From: CBEUVQ01 sp965546615
GTDB taxonomy: Bacteria > Bacillota > Desulfotomaculia > Desulfotomaculales > Desulfohalotomaculaceae
Assembly (NCBI GenBank): GCA_965546615.1
Contig: CBEUVQ010000064.1
Location: 1 to 6,676, forward strand
Length of the DNA stretch: 6,676 nucleotides
Reading direction: 5' to 3'
Part shown: positions 6,485 to 6,676 of the stretch, piece after piece
Numbering within the stretch: position 1 is the first letter of the stretch
How the letters are laid out: every line of letters begins with the position of its first letter
Notes under the pieces: model-generated
Seen by the model: only the letters and a program-made list of their open reading frames with translations
The model's database searches: none
Told to the model about the DNA's origin: nothing
Program-made: the position numbers and the translations under genes

Positions 6485-6676
6485 TTAGCTCAGCTTTTCT
6501 TTCAGCAGTTTATTCACCAAATCGGGGCTGGCTTTGCCTTTAGTTGCTTTCATAGTTTGACCGACTAAAAATCCAATTGCTTTGGTCTTACCGCTGCGGT
6601 AGTCTGCTACCGACTGCGGGTTGTCAGCAATAACTTGATCAATGATTTTGCCCAAGGCGTCGGTATCGGTAATCTG
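6485..6676 (-). CDS. gatB: Aspartyl/glutamyl-tRNA amidotransferase subunit B, C-terminal part (partial)
   Basis: The last 63 codons of gatB, cut by the right edge of the window, ending at TAA 6487-6485. GatB is the tRNA-binding and kinase subunit of GatCAB, which converts Glu-tRNA(Gln) to Gln-tRNA(Gln), and Asp-tRNA(Asn) to Asn-tRNA(Asn) where needed. The visible part is the conserved C-terminal helical GatB/YqeY domain: NPQSVADYRSGKTKAIGFLV, then GQTMKATKGKASPDLVNKLL, a near-invariant ending in bacterial GatB. The frame is intact and the tail length is normal. The start, RBS and the usual upstream gatC and gatA lie outside the window. Confidence 0.95.
   Translation of the reverse strand, partial: QITDTDALGKIIDQVIADNPQSVADYRSGKTKAIGFLVGQTMKATKGKASPDLVNKLLKEKLS

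Noticed and set aside
1..6676. Mobile element, CRISPR array or defence system
   Set aside because: No transposase, integrase, nuclease or regularly spaced repeats were seen; the gene content is core metabolism and translation plus two orphans.

Overview
The window reads as chromosomal DNA of an anaerobic, Clostridia-like Firmicute with moderate GC content. The evidence is strong GGAGG-type ribosome binding sites, GTG starts, simple rho-independent terminators, and a bacterial gatB gene beside a leu/aconitase-type operon. The exact taxon cannot be read from the sequence. Every convincing gene lies on the minus strand, so transcription runs from high to low coordinates.

In the order of transcription, the right edge (6676 to about 5577) holds the last 63 codons of gatB (glutamyl/aspartyl-tRNA amidotransferase subunit B). 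It is followed 29 bases later by an unrecognised 282-residue protein with a four-cysteine CxxC-x6-CxxC motif. A clear hairpin terminator ends this unit.

A 235-base AT-rich regulatory gap then precedes a compact four-gene operon (5341 to 1369). It encodes a NifV-type homocitrate synthase family enzyme, the LeuC-like and LeuD-like subunits of an aconitase-family hydro-lyase, and an NAD-type isocitrate/isopropylmalate dehydrogenase. Together these would condense acetyl-CoA with a 2-oxoacid, isomerise the tertiary alcohol, and oxidatively decarboxylate it to a 2-oxoacid one carbon longer. The substrate is the open question. The first enzyme lacks the LeuA regulatory domain, and the dehydrogenase carries the Ser-x-Asn-x3-Arg signature of isocitrate dehydrogenase rather than that of isopropylmalate dehydrogenase. 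A 2-oxoglutarate-forming route (unusual citrate synthase, then aconitase, then IDH) or a homocitrate/2-oxoadipate route therefore fits better than leucine synthesis. A hairpin terminator follows the operon.

The left third (1140 to 184) is one gene with its own predicted promoter and terminator. It encodes an unrecognised, very acidic protein with a single membrane segment and a proline-rich tail. The first 130 bases are unassigned; they may hold the start of another minus-strand gene interrupted by a one-base frameshift in a short A-run, but the evidence is weak.

No mobile element, CRISPR array, tRNA, rRNA or riboswitch was seen. The window looks like ordinary core metabolism with two orphan proteins beside it.
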